From Mimachlamys varia (taxonomy: Eukaryota > Mollusca > Bivalvia > Pectinida > Pectinidae), in contig OX392545.1 of NCBI GenBank assembly GCA_947623455.1, positions 27,169,001-27,233,000 on the forward strand: 64,000 bases of DNA, given 5' to 3'. The notes under the pieces are model-generated. The model ran no database searches. It worked only from the letters and a program-made list of their open reading frames with translations, and was not told the origin of the DNA. Both the position numbers and the translations under genes were made by a program. Below are positions 1 to 11,642 of the stretch, piece by piece (the first letter of the stretch is position 1; each line of letters begins with the position of its first letter).

Positions 1-1150
1 CCCAATCCCATTGCTATGGAAGGCAATAAATATGTTTAAATCAAATACAGCACAAATTGACTAAATACATTACACGTGATGACTAAAACATAGGATATAT
101 AGAAATCTACAGAGGCATTCTATTATGTTACATGAAAGCGCCAACGAAATGGAACGAGTGAGGAAATGGAGAAAGAAGGGGCAGGAAGGAAAAGTTATGG
201 AAACGTTCAGGACGCGCTGATCGTTTTCTAGTTGTTTTCAAACCTCTCTGTTGATTTTATAAAAGATTGCATTGCAAGAACGATGATAACATTTCATTTA
301 AGCAAACTCTATATATATATGTTTCATGATTCCCTGTATTTTCGGGGTTTTTTTCTGGGAAAAGACTCGTCTCACTCTCGGTCATCTTCCATTCGCGCTA
401 AGTCATCTTGGTACGACCGGCAAACTTCCTCCACCGAATTTTAGGTAGGACATTTTTAGGCAAAGGGGTCGTCTTCAAAATTATAGCGCCCCCATGTAGG
501 TTGGTAGGCCAGACGACTCCTATATCCACCCTCTCAACCCATTCCCCTTGCCTTTCCTCCTACATACTTTATCCCTTCTACTCTCTTTCCTATCTTTTCT
601 CGTCGACCGAAGGTCGCAAGGCCATGTGAGGACGTAAAACTCTCAAAATAAATAAATAAATTAAAAAAACCTGATCTTTATCCATTCAAAGAAATGAAAG
701 GTATTTGCCATTTTAGGGAGATGGAATATTTTGAAATTAATTTCATAGAAGTGGTTAATACGGTTTAATACGATATATAATGGACGAAGGCTGCAAGCCT
801 CTATAACCATATCAGTAAAACTAACATAAAACAAAATAATGTATAACAACTTCAAGTGTCAAGGTAGAATAAAATGATTAAACAATTTCAGTATTAATGA
901 TAAAAAGTAAATGATAATGTTATGTTTCCATGTTTACAGTGTTCGTCCAATCTCATATTAAACTGTTTAGTATTGAATGAGTATATATCATGCTCTGGTT
1001 TTGGGAGTTTTGTAATATATATTCAATCTACCAATAAATACTGTTCAATATACCTATAATGCGTTGAAAGAAGAAGTTTCATCCGAAGATCAGTGTTGCA
1101 ACGTTTTTCAAACAGTTTAAGTAAGAGTATTGCCTTGCTTTGCTGTTACT
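1..1150. other. Intergenic, no gene seen; retroposon-like tail
   Basis: No convincing exon was found. A stretch ending near 665 has the look of a retroposon 3' end: a 'ggccatgtgaggacg' block followed by an aaat-rich tail (about 640-665). The small open frames here have low-complexity translations and no splice context. Confidence 0.4.
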
Positions 1151-1348
1151 GGCCCCGATTTCATCAACGTTCCTTAACTTAAGGAAACTCCTTAACTTAA
1201 AAATCTCCATAGGAAATTAAAGCATTACAGAATTTAAGGAAAGTTCCTTAACTAAGGATTTCCCTCTTAAATTCTGCAATGTTTTCCTATAGAGATTTTT
1301 AAGTTAAGGAGTTTCCTTAAGTTAAGGAACGTTGATGAAACCGGGGCC
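1151..1348. mobile_element. Foldback MITE, family A (intact copy)
   Basis: A near-perfect palindrome of about 198 bp. It begins ggccccgatttcatcaacg and ends with the reverse complement, cgttgatgaaaccggggcc; the arms continue inward through ccttaacttaaggaaact. No coding capacity. A second copy at 44868-45448 is interrupted by another element, which shows that this is a dispersed family. Confidence 0.85.
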
Positions 1349-1589
1349 TAGAGTACTACGTATTTGAGCAGATCAAAGCTCTCGTGACAGATAGCTCATT
1401 TGGTGCTATATAATCTATAAATGTGGGAGTGATAGGCTAAAGCAGAGGTATTTCTGTGAAAACGTTGGTTACCTTATATTTCATTTCAAAACATTTTATT
1501 TACATACATCAATGGGATCAGACAGCAGGCTAATAGCCTATATAAGTCTTCTCCCTGGACAGGTGGACAAGAATAGACACACCTATTTA

Positions 1590-2235
1590 CACAACATACA
1601 CAGGCATCCATACATTGTAACTTACATTGTACAAACATAAACAACCACGTATAGGATCTCGCCTTCATACACACACAAATATACATACAGAACATGCATG
1701 CATTGCATACATACATACACATACATACATACAGAACATGCATGCATTGCATACATACACACACATACATACATACAGAACATGCATGCATTGCATACAT
1801 ACATACATATAAATATACATACAGAACATGCATGCATTGCATACATACACACACACAAATATACATACAGAACATGCATGCATTGCATACATACACACAC
1901 ATACATACATACAGAACATGCATGCATTGCATACATACATACATATAAATATACATACAGAACATGCATGCATTGCATACATACACACACACAAATATAC
2001 ATACAGAACATGCATGCATTGCATACATACATACATATAAATATACATACAGAACATGCATGCATTGCATACATACACACACACAAATATACATACAGAA
2101 CATGCATGCATTGCATACATACATACATATAAATATACACTTCAAACACAGGCATTCATACATTGTAACTTATATACATTGTACAAACATAGACATTCAT
2201 GTTTAGAATATCGCCTTCATACATACACACAGACA
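1590..2235. repeat. Minisatellite of ~46-bp units with duplicated flanks
   Basis: From about 1675 to 2140 roughly ten units repeat, each built from cagaacatgcatgcattg plus a variable catacatacacacac tail. The sequence alternates purine and pyrimidine and contains the self-complementary ATGCAT core. The flanks on both sides are copies of each other: a block with cattgtacaaacata and cgccttcatacacac lies at about 1600-1682 and again at about 2150-2230. Open frames of up to 225 codons on both strands are read-through of the repeat and are not genes. Confidence 0.9.
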
Positions 2236-4752
2236 TGCATAAATGCACATAAATGCTTTGCATACATTCATACACACATAAAAACAAACCTACATATAAA
2301 TATACACGTTAACAAATATTTACATAGCTGAATATTTACTACTATTTCATTTTTTTCCAAATTGGTAATTATATACACATTTATCATTTAAATGAGAAAG
2401 GAAGGGAGGCAACTCTAACTGTTCTAGTTTATTTCTTATTGATCCATGACTATATAATCCAGTATTTATTTTTATGTATAATTTACCTTAAAAAATTAAG
2501 TTATTTTGTATATAAGCCTTTGCTATATTTAGTAAGAATTCCAAACAACTTGGTACACTTTTCCATTGGAGAATCATAATTTACAACAGAGCACTTGGCC
2601 ACTCATCTCTCTACCTAAGCGTATTGGCAGGATTCTGAGTTCTTGGATTTATTCAGAGTTAGGGGTTTGTCTTTAAAGTCAAAATAAACACGATCTTTTT
2701 TGCCAAGATATTTACAACAATTTAAGCAAGGAACAAAGTTTGTAACATAAATACAAAATTTATCAAAATAAAAATACGACGAAATATGGCGAAAATTGAA
2801 CAAAAATGACTAGATATACACTGTGTGCATGTATAGCGTTACTCTCCTTCTGTACTAACATATGAATCTAACTTTGTTTTTGGTATACGTTTTATATATT
2901 TGTCTGTGTCATCACCTGAATTATTGCACTAATCAGCAGACCATTTAGTTGACTTTAAACATATTTATTGCCAATAAACATTGAACAAGGGATTAGGCAC
3001 AAGTTATCTCAACTTATCACAGCCTTCTCCCATCACACATTTATAAGTACATGACAAATAATGATGATAGGCATAAACATAATACATAAATGGTATTTTA
3101 TATGACATTAACATTAACACAGGTAGAAATTTTACAAAATAGAAATTACTTACAAAATCTCTTGCTGGTTTTGATGAAATAGTGTACATGTCAAAAAATG
3201 TTTAAATCAAGGTCTATCGATAATTCAGAGTTACCAAGCAAAAGAAGCTCAATAGTAACCAGTATATCTAAGATATTCAAATTTTGAAATAGTATTCGTC
3301 TTTCAATTGAAAAACGTTGACATTTAAAGAAAAGAAAGACCATTTAGTTTTAAGGAAGTTGATATAAAACACGTTAATAAATATGAAAAGAAGACGTTTC
3401 ATTTTCATGACTTTTTTAAATGTTTTTTTTTTTTATCATTATTATTTTTTTATTTATTATTTTTCTTGTATATATCGTGTACCCTGGCCCGAGGATGACT
3501 ACCCCGGCCCCCTGGGATGTCCGTGACAATGTAATATTTTGATCTTTTCCAAATTCCCATTAATACCTATACATCTTTAAAACCCGAATATTCCGCTCTC
3601 ATTCATATATAGTACACCGTCTTAGTGGTATTCTCGTTATTTATCGCGTGAAAAACATGTATTTACCCCTTCCTCCGTTGTCGGTTTGTTTGAAGATAGA
3701 TTATCGTCTATCTCACCTGCTGTCCTATCACACCTGTACGTAATCCAACATATCCGACATATCACCTGAATTATTGAGCCAATCAGAAGATCAATCAGTG
3801 TTAAGGACGCATCCTGAATATACAGGTGTACACAATAGGGTTGTTGACGGACATATTTCACACTTACTGAATCTAGGTCTAATCAATGTTTGTATTGGTA
3901 TTACTTGTTCAATCTTTATAGGTCATGATTGAGGTATTTAATCGTCTATGTTTGTAAAATACCTGTTCATAAAAATGATATTGCGTAATATCCGCTATAG
4001 ATGACTGTAGACTAATCTAACAGTTTGTGAAACAGATATATACATACTTAAATATTACGTACATGAACAATATATCTGGTTTGATTACAAAGCGTGCATT
4101 GTCACAGACCTTTTCGTTTTTCTCACCTTTGTTTACTTCACGTAAGATGACGTCACATGGAATTATGCCCTTACAGCGAACCACAATTTTCACCTAATTC
4201 TATAAATTAGTTCATAGTCGATTGTTATGAATAGTTCAGGGGTTCGTCTGAAGGTTTTATATCACATGTTCAAGAATTAATATGGAATTGAATAATTCTG
4301 ATTGGCGGAATATTTCATCTACTCTGTATAATAGAATTGTATTTCTTAAATAATTTCTTTATCGTCTCAAATTGAAGAGATAACGTGAAGAACATACAAA
4401 CATTCGAAAGCCTGGTAGACTTAACTTCTGGCCGGGACAACAAGAATGAAAATCGCGTAATATAGCATATTATAATAACGCCTTTTAAACGTGGTAAAAA
4501 CGCGATAAAGTCGAAATAACTGTAACTTGTAATAACGTGTCAAAAAGTCGTAATAACGCAAAAAAAAAACTAAGCCGCTTAGGCTTTCCATCATAAACAC
4601 TAGCTATACTTGCACACTATACTTTGCATTATCACCCTCGGTATTCAGACCACCCACTATTAAGACCACTTTGGTGCGGTTCCTGAGGTGGTCTTAATAG
4701 AGAGGTTTCATTGTACATGAACATGTATGGTGCAAACTGTTGTTGAATATAC
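2236..4752. other. Intergenic, no gene seen
   Basis: AT-rich sequence without splice-bounded open frames. A short block 'cacctgaattattg' with similar flanks occurs twice (about 2910-2950 and 3760-3800), so an old dispersed repeat is present. A fragment at about 4636-4720 (ccctcggtattcagaccac, then aagaccactttggtg) resembles the reverse complement of about 39585-39630. Confidence 0.4.
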
Positions 4753-5130
4753 AGTTAAGTGTCAAAAGTCTTTCTTTTTTTATTTTGCTGTATATTCTTT
4801 GTATTTTCAACTTTTTTTCAAAAAGAAATTATAATTTATTTACAACATCCAATTTTCGGGACGCCATTTTGACGTCATTTTGGTAGCGTTATATAGAGAA
4901 ATGGCGTCACACGGAAATTAGCAGTGTTGACAATTCTGTAAAGCTCTATAAATGCACAACAGAAAATTAAATAAATATTATAAGAGGAAACCTTGATTTT
5001 TTTTTTACCAAATGACAAAAAATTGTCAAATTCCATCCATAAACGAAGGTATAAAAATTTATTGAAAAAGTTGGAAATGATAAGAATATATAGCAATTTA
5101 AAAAAAAGAAAGACTTTTGGCACGTAACTG
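4753..5130. mobile_element. Foldback MITE, family B, copy 1 (TA target)
   Basis: Inverted arms start CAGTTAAGTGTCAAAAGTC and end with the matching GACTTTTGGCACGTAACTG, and TA flanks both ends. The arms extend over most of the 378 bp, so both strands yield similar spurious open frames. A second copy lies at 46208-46680. TA flanks and CAG termini suggest mobilisation by a Tc1/mariner-type transposase; this is inferred from the ends only. Confidence 0.8.
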
Positions 5131-6280
5131 TACATGTAGGTACTCATAATTGATATGTAGCATCACTATATCGACGAGTAGGTGGACACACGTTATCACT
5201 TTTCTTACAAAAGAACTATCTAGTTATTTTTCATTTGATCATGTAACCATTATTTGTGAAGAAGTTAATTTGTACTGTAGATAAGTTGTTTTCAATGACT
5301 TGTACACTTTAATTTGATCCGTTTGAACCGAGACAAGTTATCGCCATACAGGTTGGTGACTGTCCGAAGGGAAGTAACTCGTACACTTTATGTATCTTTT
5401 TTTTCTCTTGAAACCTCAACTAAAACGAAAGTTAGACAACCAATACATTACCATAGCCCCTGTTCTTACCAGTGCAATAAGTCCATTTTACTTTGGTATT
5501 TCAATACTGGTCAAGGAGATGGCTCACACTATGACGTCCTTCTATGTGTTTGTATTATTGCTGTATATATATACATGAATTTCTGAAAATAAAATACTGT
5601 TTAAATAAATAAAAAAAATACTGGTCTTTATTTTTCATAAATAGGAAACGCCCTAACGTCAAAATTAAAATCTCCTAAGTAAACCCCGAGACAGAATAGA
5701 GATGTCATCATTCAAAGTTTGGTCTGTTGCCCATTTCCCATCCTTGTGTTTTCTGGCACCAACCATCCAAGTCATATAGCCTGAAATATATATATATATA
5801 TATGTTAAACAATCTCTTATTCTCTTTATTTTCTCCAAAAAGAAGATCTTACAAACAGAATTATCAGGTATTATATCAACGTATTTATAATACACAATGC
5901 ATTACATTAATTGAAAAGATAGTCATAATTTAAAAGAATTTTCTCATTCTCCCCTATCGGGCATTATCCCACCTGCCCCGGTGTTCAGTCTCTTCATCTC
6001 AGGAAGTACATATATTTCAGAACAATATTGTAAAAACGGAAAATAAAGAATTTTCCCGTATTTGTCCCCGCCTCTCCGGCCCACTTTTTAGACCAAATTT
6101 GGAACCAATCCTTACGTTCCTACATGTACCTGCATTTCAATGAAGATTTTGCTTCATTTCCCCCTACTTCTTTTGCACTTTTTATGTCTAAAGGTGCTTT
6201 AAAATATCACTTGGAATAATCGTCTTTGTTATTTATGACATCTGGTGTATATTATATTAGATATCAATTCTTCCATGTTC
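5131..6280. other. Intergenic, no gene seen
   Basis: No exon or RNA gene is supported. There is a short (TA)n run near 5787-5802 and an A-rich tail-like stretch near 5588-5625 (aataaaatactg, then aaataaataaa). These could be the 3' end of an old retroposon. Confidence 0.35.
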
Positions 6281-6604
6281 GATATCCAGTGGTTACGATC
6301 ACCTGCGCTCTCTACACCCCTGGGATATGTCATGTTAAACCGAAGGCGCGCTCGGGTTAAAAAAATCCTGTCCAACGGCTAAAGGTTGCATGCCTGTCCT
6401 TTGAAGATTACAAAGGAACTGCGAGCGACTTCAAAGTCTATCAATTTTTACCGTTATGTGACCACGAGATTCTTTAGATGTACATCCAAGGGTCGAACCA
6501 ATATTCTTGCCTCATCAACAAGATGGCACACAGGTAGCCTTCAGATTGGCCGTGATATATTCCAGGGGTGTAGAGAGCGACGGTGATCGTTACCCCTGGA
6601 TATT
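6281..6604. mobile_element. MITE with ~47-bp terminal inverted repeats
   Basis: The left end (atatccagtggttacgatca, then the ctctctacacccctgg block) is mirrored at the right end by ccaggggtgtagagagcg and gatcgttacccctggatat. The arms match over about 47 bp with few differences. The interior of about 230 bp has no coding sequence. Confidence 0.8.
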
Positions 6605-7606
6605 AAGGATGCAATTCTTCTGACCTTGCCATGTTTTCTTTGACCTGACACCACCCATTCAACACTGATAACCAGGGTCCGGTTGTTCAGAAGGTGATTA
6701 GCTTAATCACTATTTATTTACTTTTTTTGATAATTAAGCTATAATACAAGATGAAATTCTGGCCTACCTTGGTTGTATTGTTGTTATCTGCATAGTTTCA
6801 AATCAATCAGTGGATGTATTTGAATCATACAAGAAAAAAGATTGTGTTACCCAGGGATTAGAAAAGGTATACAGGTGGATGAAGACCATGGGTAAACTTT
6901 ATGGTTGCTACCATGGTCTCGTCCAGATATTATCTCGTATCCTTATCTGATCTGAAAGTTTTTGAATATGCACATTAGCATGTCCAGCTCTTATATGACC
7001 GCCCAGAATATATTGATGAAACGTATTCTTTTGCTGCACATTTTGTATTCAGCAATATATACAGTTTACCGAAAATACACTACATCATACAGTTGTTTTG
7101 TCCTTCAAGGACTCGTTAGTGATGCTAGGGGCCAAAAGGTGGAAATCTATTTTTTTCTAAACTAATGTAGAAGCAGAAGGGCCATTGCTCAAAAACCCTT
7201 TTAATTTAAACATTAAACTTTGAACTGAACAGAGTTGGGAGCAACTTAGCGACTGGCGAAAAATTGTCGATTGAAAACATGTATTATATAAAATCAAACA
7301 CGGTCTCATCTGCTGACTACCTAAGGATGTAAAAATAAATATTAATAATATACAACATTTGATATAGTGCCCTATCTAGCTAACATAAGCCACTCTAAAG
7401 CGCTTTACAGTACATAGATATACAATTCTCATACAATCAATGCAATTAACACATACCATTCCATCATATATACATTTTTGAGGATTCGCAGGAGCTGCCT
7501 TATCAGGCGCTTAAAATTACTACTTGTCATATACCACCTGGCTAATATCTCCATATGTGTGTGTATGCATGGATGTGTGCTGGAGATGAAATGTATGTTT
7601 TATTAT
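6605..7606. other. Intergenic, no gene seen
   Basis: No splice-bounded open frame, RNA gene or clear repeat was recognised in this kilobase. Confidence 0.35.
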
Positions 7607-7734
7607 TCACAGGGACATGAGAATTGGTTACAGCTAGTTTTGGACCTAAAATAGGGTGTTAAGAGTAATTTTACACATTTGAGGGGTTAAGATCAATTTT
7701 CGATAAAAATGGCCCCTCAATGGTCATAAAAGCT
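7607..7734. mobile_element. Half of foldback MITE, family D
   Basis: This segment (cacagggacatgagaattg, then the aaaatagggtgtt and gggttaagatcaattttcg blocks) matches one arm of the complete palindromic element at 49006-49252. Only one arm is present, so it is a truncated copy. Confidence 0.75.
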
Positions 7735-7981
7735 TCTATACGTCTCTGATTGTAAATCATGTACATATTTTATGCATGTTGTCAAAATAAAACTATGTAA
7801 GCTTTTTGATGATATCTTTTTGTTTTTCATATCTTTACGCTCTTCTACAATGTAGCTGTGAAAAAATACGATCCCAAACGTGATTTTTCAGCAAAAAATC
7901 TAAATCTTTCAATGGAATTAAGGGGAAAAAATAACCCTCTGACCTTTTGAATCACTTCACTTTATGTGCCTTTTTCAAATG

Positions 7982-8086
7982 GTTTGATCACAGGCACTAG
8001 TCTCGTCTGTCAAACAACTATAATATTATAAAAGTTTATATTAGTTAGGTGTTGACAGACGAGGCTAGTGCCTGTGATTTGATTGT
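7982..8086. repeat. ~100-bp hairpin / miniature foldback element
   Basis: cacaggcactagtctcgtct on the left is mirrored by agacgaggctagtgcctgtg on the right around a short AT-rich loop. This is a near-perfect inverted repeat of about 34 bp per arm, without coding potential. Confidence 0.8.
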
Positions 8087-8759
8087 AGCTGCCCGGCTAC
8101 CGCAGTTATCGCTCTTTGTACAGTATAGTATATATGTCCGCCAGATGTCGCATATGTATAAAATGGCGACTGAAACCAATCAACAGGTGTAAACAACTTT
8201 TCCCCAGGTGTTTAATAATGGAAAATGACGAAAAACTGGCGTGAAACACAGATGAAGAAAGATGTCACTTTCTGCAACCAATAGAAAATCGTATTGGACA
8301 GATCAAAGAGACAGGTGAAATAAAGCAGAAATCAGTACAGTAGCGACTTGTCCGTTGTGCAAGTTCGCCCTGCTTTAGAACAAGTTCAGCTGAAGTTTGT
8401 CCCATTCATTCTAATTTCTGGCCGAGATGGAGGGCTTGATGATCTTAGGCCTAGTTGTAAGATGAAGACGATACTCTGTGATACTTTTAAAAGATATTTC
8501 AGAATATATTCATCAAACGTTAACATTTAATTTGTCAACAACACCGTCGTAGTCCGAAGGGTTCTGACTCTCTGACCCGCTAAATATTTTGACGACAAGC
8601 GGGTGCGAGAGTCAGAATTCCTCCTTAGTTAAAAAGTGGGAATTTTACCGACCCGTGCACGGGTCACTGTTTAAACTGTGTTTTATAATATGAAGCATTT
8701 TCGATCACATATAAATTAGGTAGCAATTAATGGAAAGAACAGATATTTTTCTACTAACC

Positions 8760-8831
8760 TTCCAGACCGGGTTTCGAACCTGGGACCTTCCGAATTCTAG
8801 ACGAACGCTCAACCAATTGAGCTATCTTGTC
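8760..8831 (-). repeat. tRNA-like SINE head, copy 1 (degraded cloverleaf)
   Basis: On the minus strand this is a 72-nt tRNA-like sequence with an intact A box (TAGCTCAATTGG), a T loop TTCGAAA and a seven-base anticodon loop CTAGAAT. The acceptor stem is poorly paired (about four of seven), so it is not a working tRNA. It is followed downstream on the + strand by the conserved block gacccggtctagatccgct. Confidence 0.75.
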
Positions 8832-8863
8832 GCCGACGATCGACCCGGTCTAGATCCGCTACA

Positions 8864-9014
8864 TTCCTCCCTCCTTTAACAAAGTCTTCGACCCCAAATT
8901 AAGACATCACGATTTACAACCCAGGTTCAGGTATCCCCTTGCTAAGTATACACCCAGTACTTGAAACAAGGTTTGGTCATAGGCACCAAATGTAACAGGA
9001 GAGGAAAAATGCAC
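8864..9014. other. Spacer between the two tRNA-like heads
   Basis: About 150 bp separates the two tRNA-like copies. It has no internal repeat that I can see, and it lies wholly within the segment missing from the empty site near 15178. It therefore belongs to the inserted unit. Confidence 0.5.
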
Positions 9015-9086
9015 GGCCAGACCAGGGTTCGAACCCGGGACCTTCCGAACTCTAGACGGACGCTCAACCAATTGAGCTATCTGGTC
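9015..9086 (-). repeat. tRNA-like SINE head, copy 2 (near-complete cloverleaf, anticodon AGA)
   Basis: Read on the minus strand, the 72 nt fold as acceptor GACCAGA/TCTGGCC (6 of 7 pairs), D stem GCTC/GAGC, anticodon stem TCCGT/TCGGA (4 of 5) with loop CTAGAGT, a five-base variable loop, and T stem CCGGG/CCTGG with loop TTCGAAC. The anticodon position reads AGA (serine), but a true serine tRNA has a long variable arm. The same head also occurs 255 bp away with the same leader (ggtctagatccgctaca on the + strand). It is therefore best called a tRNA-derived retroposon head, though a functional tRNA cannot be excluded. Confidence 0.75.
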
Positions 9087-9419
9087 GACGATGATCGACC
9101 CGGTCTAGATCCGCTACACATTTAATCAAGTCACAGGATGTCGTAAACGAACTGTTGCCACCCATTTCTAAAACAATAACCAGTTTCCTAACATCTGTTT
9201 GAAAATGACCGCACGTCACGAAATCCCACGAGAATTACTTTCTGACCTATCTATTTTTGATCATGTGACGTTAGGCAGCGGCCATTTTCAAACAAATGGG
9301 TGGCAACAGTTAAATTAATTAACATTGTGAGAAACTTTTAACAGGCACGTACTGCACTGAGTTTCACCAACACAATCTGAGGAACTAATTATAAGACCTG
9401 AGAGATATAGATATAAATA

Positions 9420-9823
9420 CAGTGGACTCCACTTAATATCACCCCTGTTAATATCACATTCCTCTTTATATCATGCTTTTCCCATGCACCATTTTTCTCT
9501 CTATATAATGTATGCAATTTTATTTGGTTAATATCATGTATTTTGAGGTAAATTCCCCTTAATATCATGTTTTTTAACCAATTACATAAAATATCCAGAA
9601 AATGATGTCATTTCCATTGATTTCAGATACAAACTTGTACAAAATGTTGCATAGAAATAAAAAAAATAACCCCAAAATTGATTTTTTATTGAAATAATGT
9701 TATCTATATATTGAAAATTTTTCAAAAACATGTTTCTCTTAATGTCACATTCCTATTAATATCATGTTTTTGTCTGACAAATGCAATATGATATAATATA
9801 TACTTGTTAAGAGGAGTTCACTG
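9420..9823 (+). mobile_element. MITE, family F (TA target), full copy
   Basis: The termini are CAGTGGACTCCACTTAAT and the mirrored TTAAGAGGAGTTCACTG, flanked by TA on both sides. The interior contains repeated 'taatatcat' blocks and no coding sequence. A minus-strand, 5'-truncated copy lies at 29390-29520 plus 30956-31109, split there by a younger insertion. The termini fit the Tc1/mariner group. Confidence 0.85.
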
Positions 9824-9907
9824 TATCATCATGCACCCTCTTAATTAATACCATTTGTTGATATGCTATAATACTAGGGCCTTCCTTCAAAAAGATAGAT
9901 GATAAGT

Positions 9908-10324
9908 CAGTGTTTTTCCTGTCTATATAACTGGGTACGCCAAACGACCCCATTCCCAATGAGTTTTAGTGTTATTTTTTCCCAAAATCAACTTGAAAAT
10001 TCCCAATTATTATGACCTTTCAAAATCCGGAAAAAGAAGACATGCACATGATGTTATAATGAATAAAAAATCATTAAAAGAAATATCAATGAGTGAGTCT
10101 GTGACTCAGACTCGACTCACCATGTAACTCCCAGTTCTTTGTTTTCATTTTTTACCATACCATAAAGCTAAATGATACACTGTGCACTGTAAAATTAGTT
10201 AGCATGGAACATTTAATGAGTGTGGTTGGGTTTAAATTTTTTCCCAATTTATTACCTGTTCACGCTAATTTTTTCCCCAATTTGGCAAATTGAATTTTTC
10301 CCAAAATACCCAGGAAAAACACTG
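9908..10324. mobile_element. MITE with 14-bp perfect inverted ends
   Basis: The left end CAGTGTTTTTCCTG is matched exactly by CAGGAAAAACACTG at the right end, 417 bp apart. The interior is rich in 'ttcccaa' words. A related sequence may lie near 37510-37690. No convincing target duplication was found. Confidence 0.75.
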
Positions 10325-10430
10325 TTAAGTTGTGACTATAGCTTTGATATATATGAGTACACTGTACATTGTATTATAACATACTGTATCATACATAAAT
10401 ACATTTTGTATTACTATATTTTGATTTCAG

Positions 10431-10562
10431 TTTAAACAGAATCCGTTCACGCTTGAGTGACAGAGACTCACCTAAGCGCCTTCGTGAGTCACCCGTAGGT
10501 CAACGGGACCACTCTCCATACGGCAAGTACAGGAAGCCCACATCTCCGGCCTACCTACCAAG
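10431..10562 (+). CDS. Gene 1, exon 1 of those visible (partial gene)
   Basis: The first supported exon of an unrecognised + strand gene. The acceptor is ttgatttcag and the donor AAG|gtaaag. The first base completes a codon begun upstream, so at least one earlier coding exon exists, here or outside the window. It encodes 43 full codons (residues 1-43 of the visible protein) rich in Arg, Ser, Asp and Pro, with runs such as RLSDRDSPKRLRES; this is low-complexity and probably disordered. It ends in phase 2 and joins exon 2 in frame. Across the twelve exons the visible protein is 521 residues. In order it has an RS/basic start, an acidic patch (residues 88-97), a Pro/Tyr-rich stretch (98-141), a basic patch (142-154), then acidic helix-forming sequence from about 222 to 500. 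No signal peptide, membrane segment or known catalytic motif is seen. I do not recognise the family. Confidence 0.8.
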
Positions 10563-10739
10563 GTAAAGGGATCTTGTGTGTAGTGTTTATTTACACTATG
10601 TACAGTAAAACATGTTTATATAACGAACATGCTTACAACAAATTTATGGTTGTAACAAATTGTTCTTTATTCCCATCCAGGCAACCCAGCATTTTAATAT
10701 TATTCAGGTATAACAAACCATTCTTACAACAAACTAATT

Positions 10740-11642
10740 CAGGGCTTAGATTGTTTTTTTTCTTCCACTAGGCACTGTGCCTACCAGGCACCATATACGG
10801 TGTAGATCAAACAAAGCAGATTGGTTGTTGGAATCTAATTAATTACGGAATATAAAATTATAGCATATATTCAAATTCTTTGCTATTGATTTAAAAGATA
10901 TAAAATGTGTCGATTATATAATATCATTAAAAGATGACAATTTCCAATATTAAATGTTTGTTTTATATTTCAAGTTGCTCAGTGTCACATGTATGTCCAT
11001 ACTTGTACTTTCAAATTATGATTGGAACTTCATCATTTTGAAACTGATTATCATTGCTGATTTTCATCAATATTATTAAACTCTTCATTTCAACAAATTT
11101 CATTTCAAAAAAATATTATTAAACTCTTGTTTCATCATTCTCATTAAATCAAATTATATCATTATAAAAATCTATTTCAACTTTGTTTTACTTTTCAAAC
11201 TGTACGGTGTAACAATGTCTATACTTGTACTTGCAATGCTTGTTGGTTTTCCTTTGTTTTTTCACATCCTTAACATACAGATTACGCAACATGGGAAATT
11301 CCCCAATTCAACCAGTGTCTTTTTGACGCTTTAGTATAGGCCGGTCATGTCTGTTGTAAGCGCACAAAGGATCTGGACCAGAAATGAAGTGACCTAACGC
11401 GGCTGAGAAAAGCGAGACCCACAAAAGTTGAATACATTTTAAATATGTTTTGTTAGGAACATTAGATAACTATCATTTTTAATGAATTGTTGTGCACAAT
11501 GTTTGAAATACATTTAGCATATATTGACAGTCAGTAATCAATTTTACTCAGCACTTGGGACGAGTGGTAAGCAGGACCCCACTCGGCACCGGGGCATTTC
11601 CACTCGTCCAGACGAGTGGACGAGTACTAAATCGAAGCCCTG
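10740..11642. mobile_element. ~0.9-kb non-autonomous DNA element with target duplication
   Basis: The left terminus CAGGGCTTAGATT is mirrored by AATCGAAGCCCTG at the right. The target ctaatt is duplicated exactly outside both ends (10734-10739 and 11643-11648). Inside each end there are short palindromic words (ctaggcactgtgcctaccagg on the left, cgtccagacgagtggacg on the right). No transposase is seen. The CAGGG termini resemble hAT elements, but hAT normally duplicates 8 bp, so the superfamily is open. It lies in the gene 1 intron after exon 1. Confidence 0.75.

Larger units (their letters stand above)
8550..9310. mobile_element. Palindromic repeat, family E, copy 1, interrupted by a tRNA-like dimer
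   Basis: The left part (gtccgaagggttctgact, gcgagagtcagaattc) matches 14985-15058. The part with aacagatatttttctac and atttaatcaagtcaca matches the reverse complement of 15080-15235. In this copy the sequence between 8760 and about 9119 is extra: it is the tRNA-like pair annotated separately. The second copy supplies the uninterrupted site near 15178. Confidence 0.7.

Noticed and set aside
1486..2331. Open frames of up to 225 codons on both strands with HTYIH and CMYICV repeats
   Set aside because: They are translations of the 46-bp minisatellite. Because acatac-type units lack stops in several frames, long frames are expected by composition.
4875..5147. 90-codon frame with similarity to frames at 46203 and 46456
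   Set aside because: The similarity comes from two copies of foldback MITE B, whose arms give like translations on both strands.
9015..9086. Functional tRNA-Ser (AGA) gene
   Set aside because: The cloverleaf is good, but the long variable arm of a serine tRNA is missing, one acceptor pair fails, and the same head with the same leader occurs 255 bp away inside an inserted unit.
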